DNA from: Holothuria scabra
Taxonomy: Eukaryota > Echinodermata > Holothuroidea > Aspidochirotida > Holothuriidae
DNA length: 64,000 bases
Assembly: GCA_037179385.1 (NCBI GenBank)
Contig: CM074194.1
Location: 2,683,001 to 2,747,000, forward strand
Direction: 5' to 3'
Shown: in pieces, positions 61,786-64,000 of the stretch
Position numbering within the stretch: position 1 is the stretch's first letter
Layout of the letters: the number at the start of each line of letters is the position of its first letter
Translations under genes and position numbers: made by a program
Notes under the pieces: generated by a model
The model's input: only the letters and a program-made list of their open reading frames with translations
Databases searched by the model: none
Told to the model about the DNA's origin: nothing

Positions 61786-62030
61786 AGGACAAGAGCACCC
61801 CAACTGGAAGTAGTGTAGTAGACTCCCCAATTTCATGATTGGCTGTTTAGAGTCATATATTTGACAACATTGTTTTCCTTCAAATGTGGAATATTTGCTT
61901 GGTTTACCGTGAATATGTAATATTGAAGCCTAAACATATGATGACAGATGCTTTGAAGAGAAATGAGAAGAAAATCATTGTTTAGCTGTTGCTTCAAAAT
62001 AAGTTTAGGGGGACTGATCTTGCTTGACCT
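61786..62030 (-). mobile_element. Family B MITE, right member of a tail-to-tail pair (245 bp)
   Basis: It starts AGGACAAGAGCACCCCAACT after the shared TTAA and ends GGACTGATCTTGCTTGACCT before TTAA (62031-62034). A few bases of the usual AGCAGTC motif are lost at its start. It ends 457 bp before exon 3. Confidence 0.85.
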
Positions 62031-62487
62031 TTAATTTAGTTGAAAAAAAAGTAGAAAATACAAAAAAGCAAAAATCTGAAGACATGACAAGTATATAAAA
62101 ACCAATTTCAATTCCAGCCTCATCCACTCTTTCAACATTAGGTATACATATTTCAAGTTTAAAACTATGCCCCAATGTACTACCCATCATGACACTTTTC
62201 CAGCATACTAATATACTAATCGATGTTTAAGGTTCACAGCGTACAACCTCCTAAAATCCCTAGGATTTCTGTGACATCAAGGGCATGACAGATATAATTT
62301 TGCTCAAACCATTTTCAACCTTGACAACCCCACTTTGAGGTTCACTTCCTTAGGATTCTTGAAAATACGCCGGCCAATTGTGAATCTTAATGACTCTACC
62401 CACACGTGTCACAAACCCAAATTATACTCAACAGGGAGCGCTTAACTACGTACTGCTCAATTTGTTTCTCTCTTTCTCCTGATGCAG

Positions 62488-62653
62488 GATGACATGGCTG
62501 GTGTCGGCAAAGACTGCCCCCATCTTGAAGAAGGTGAAAGGTCTTGCATAGGTCAAGGTATAATCTCATCTAGCTGTTGTGAAGATTCCCGTAGCAACCA
62601 AGCCTGTTCTTATCATGATGGAATCACGGGTGTTCTTTGCTGCAAGATTCCAG
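62488..62653 (+). CDS. Exon 3: second half of the secreted cysteine-rich module
   Basis: The exon follows a pyrimidine-rich tract ending GATGCAG and starts in phase 0, matching the phase-0 end of exon 2. It ends CCAG|GTAAGT, a near-perfect donor in phase 1. It encodes residues 106-160 plus the first base of codon 161. Cysteines are at residues 115, 125, 135, 136, 145, 156 and 157, including two adjacent pairs (CCED and LCCK). The motif DDMAGVGKDCP directly continues the exon 2 protein after HIDQ. Because the introns before exon 2 and after exon 3 are both phase 1, exons 2 and 3 form one symmetric unit that could be duplicated or shuffled without a frameshift. Further exons must lie to the right of the window. 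The family is unknown to me. Compatible extra exons inside the long introns cannot be excluded. Confidence 0.86.
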
Positions 62654-64000
62654 GTAAGTTTGGACAGGATGGTGATAATAGCATTTCAGACTATGAACTA
62701 TTCAATGATAGATAGTAATTTCAAGAGAATTTTTCAACATTCCATTCCTTGCTAGCCTATCATATGTACTTGTCCAGCCTGAATCTGTATAAGTATTAGC
62801 ATGTATACTTAAACTAGCTCTTTATCAAGTGCACATCTTAAATTGTGTCCATGATTGAAATGTTACCTTGTTCTCTAAAAGTATGCCGCAACTTAAACTA
62901 TGAATCTGTCAGTTTTCTTTTGATAAAAGAAAGATTCCAATATTTTGTTGGAGAAGAAAACTTACTTTTGTTTGCTCAATTTAAGGGTTTAGCAGTTGTG
63001 CACATTACTATGAGCATCAATATGTGACCGTACCGTACTGTGTAATATGAACTGCACTTTCCTTATCATTACCCTTCAGTTTCCATCCCTACCCCTTCTC
63101 CCTCTCTCTCCTACTCCTCTGTCTCATCAAACGGTGTGTATGCAAACCAGCCATTTTGCTTGCAACAGTTACCTCCGGTATAACATTGTAGTCAGGGAAT
63201 TTTTGAAGCTTCCAGTTAATCTGCAGTAGAAATTGGTTTTGTCACAACCAGGGAAATTGTCTGGTGGGTAATTGAAGAAAAGATGACGGAAAAAGACGGA
63301 AGGGTAAACCCTCCTAGCCAGTCTGTTGATGTCATGCAAGTAGCATTCACTGATGTTATATTACCAATTTAGGTCAACTGTCAGATGCATGATGTCCCAC
63401 TAACCTCAAAATCATTACTATCACAAGCTACTTACTTCTGAAGCATTTCTTCAAGTTGTGTTGGAAGAAACTAGAGTTACAGTTCATTTTTGTTTTCCTG
63501 AATCTCCTTGGAAACTATTTCATTTTACACTTTGTACTTCACTTCCCAGAAGCTCTTACTATATTTGATTCCAGGTTATGACAATGACAATTTTCATCGC
63601 ACCATTTTCAAGAGTCTTACAAGAATATTGTTACACATATCTGTCAGCCTTTTGCTCTGGTGAAACATTTTAGCCCTCACTTCAAATTTCAAAAGGTTCC
63701 ACACAAGCTAATCTTCACAATTTATATTCTCATTGTGACTTTATCATTTTTCACTCCCCTAGGAGTTTGTGGACTCTCTATGTCAACAGATAAATTTTTA
63801 AATCTACATAATAAATTTACAACTCTTTAGAAATAAAGACTTAAAATATTTTGTTGGTAATGAGAATTGAATGATTTTAACAAATCTGGACATGCAAAGG
63901 GTAAAGGCATTATTCAAAGCTGAGAGTCTGTCATAAAACCAAAAACTGTAACCAATATAGCAGCTGTTATGACCACCATTTCTATATTTTGGTCTGCATG
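62654..64000 (+). other. Start of intron 3 (phase 1), runs off the window
   Basis: This begins with a strong donor (GTAAGT) and has no convincing acceptor plus coding frame before the window ends. A pyrimidine-rich stretch at about 63070-63125 is the only compositional feature. I recognise no repeat family in it. Confidence 0.6.

Overview
The window is animal nuclear DNA: AT-rich, CpG-poor, with spliced coding exons bounded by GT-AG introns and dense short transposons. I see no bacterial-style operon, rRNA gene, functional tRNA gene or CRISPR array. The mix of TTAA-target T2/Kolobok-like MITEs, hAT MITEs and tRNA-derived SINEs, plus the style of the encoded protein, suggests an invertebrate deuterostome (echinoderm or hemichordate). 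That assignment is an impression from memory and is weak.

I can support one gene, on the + strand and incomplete at its 3' end. Exon 1 (18515-18578) encodes a start codon and a signal peptide. Exon 2 (26148-26398) and exon 3 (62488-62653) together encode a secreted cysteine-rich module of about 139 residues with 14 cysteines. The reading frame is continuous across both introns. The intron before the module and the intron after it are both phase 1, which is the usual layout of a shuffled extracellular domain. Intron 1 is 7.6 kb and intron 2 is 36.1 kb. The gene continues past the right edge of the window. I do not recognise the domain family.

The rest is non-coding. Positions 1-18.4 kb are upstream or 5' non-coding sequence. 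Introns 1-3 are filled with short non-autonomous elements. Family A (about 296 bp), family B (about 254 bp) and family C (about 346 bp) all sit in TTAA targets and begin AGG or AGA, as in T2/Kolobok-type MITEs. An 875-bp element at 44.6-45.5 kb looks like a fourth TTAA family. There are four clear hAT-type elements with 8-bp target duplications (518-695, 26873-28495, 36710-36900, 37299-37778), two further TIR elements (38912-39064 and 60967-61369), one tRNA-SINE family with four copies, one fragment with a widely shared animal SINE core (48542-48579), and a TTTC microsatellite of about 270 bp (39887-40158).

The most informative structures are nested. Family A has inserted into other A copies at the same internal TTAA at least twice (9.7 kb and 32.9 kb), with fragmentary evidence of a third event. 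An A copy sits inside a C copy whose uninterrupted relative is also in the window. Family B forms two exact tail-to-tail pairs sharing a single TTAA (4.9 kb and 61.8 kb), the second only 457 bp before exon 3. No transposase or reverse transcriptase reading frame is present, so all elements here are non-autonomous or dead.
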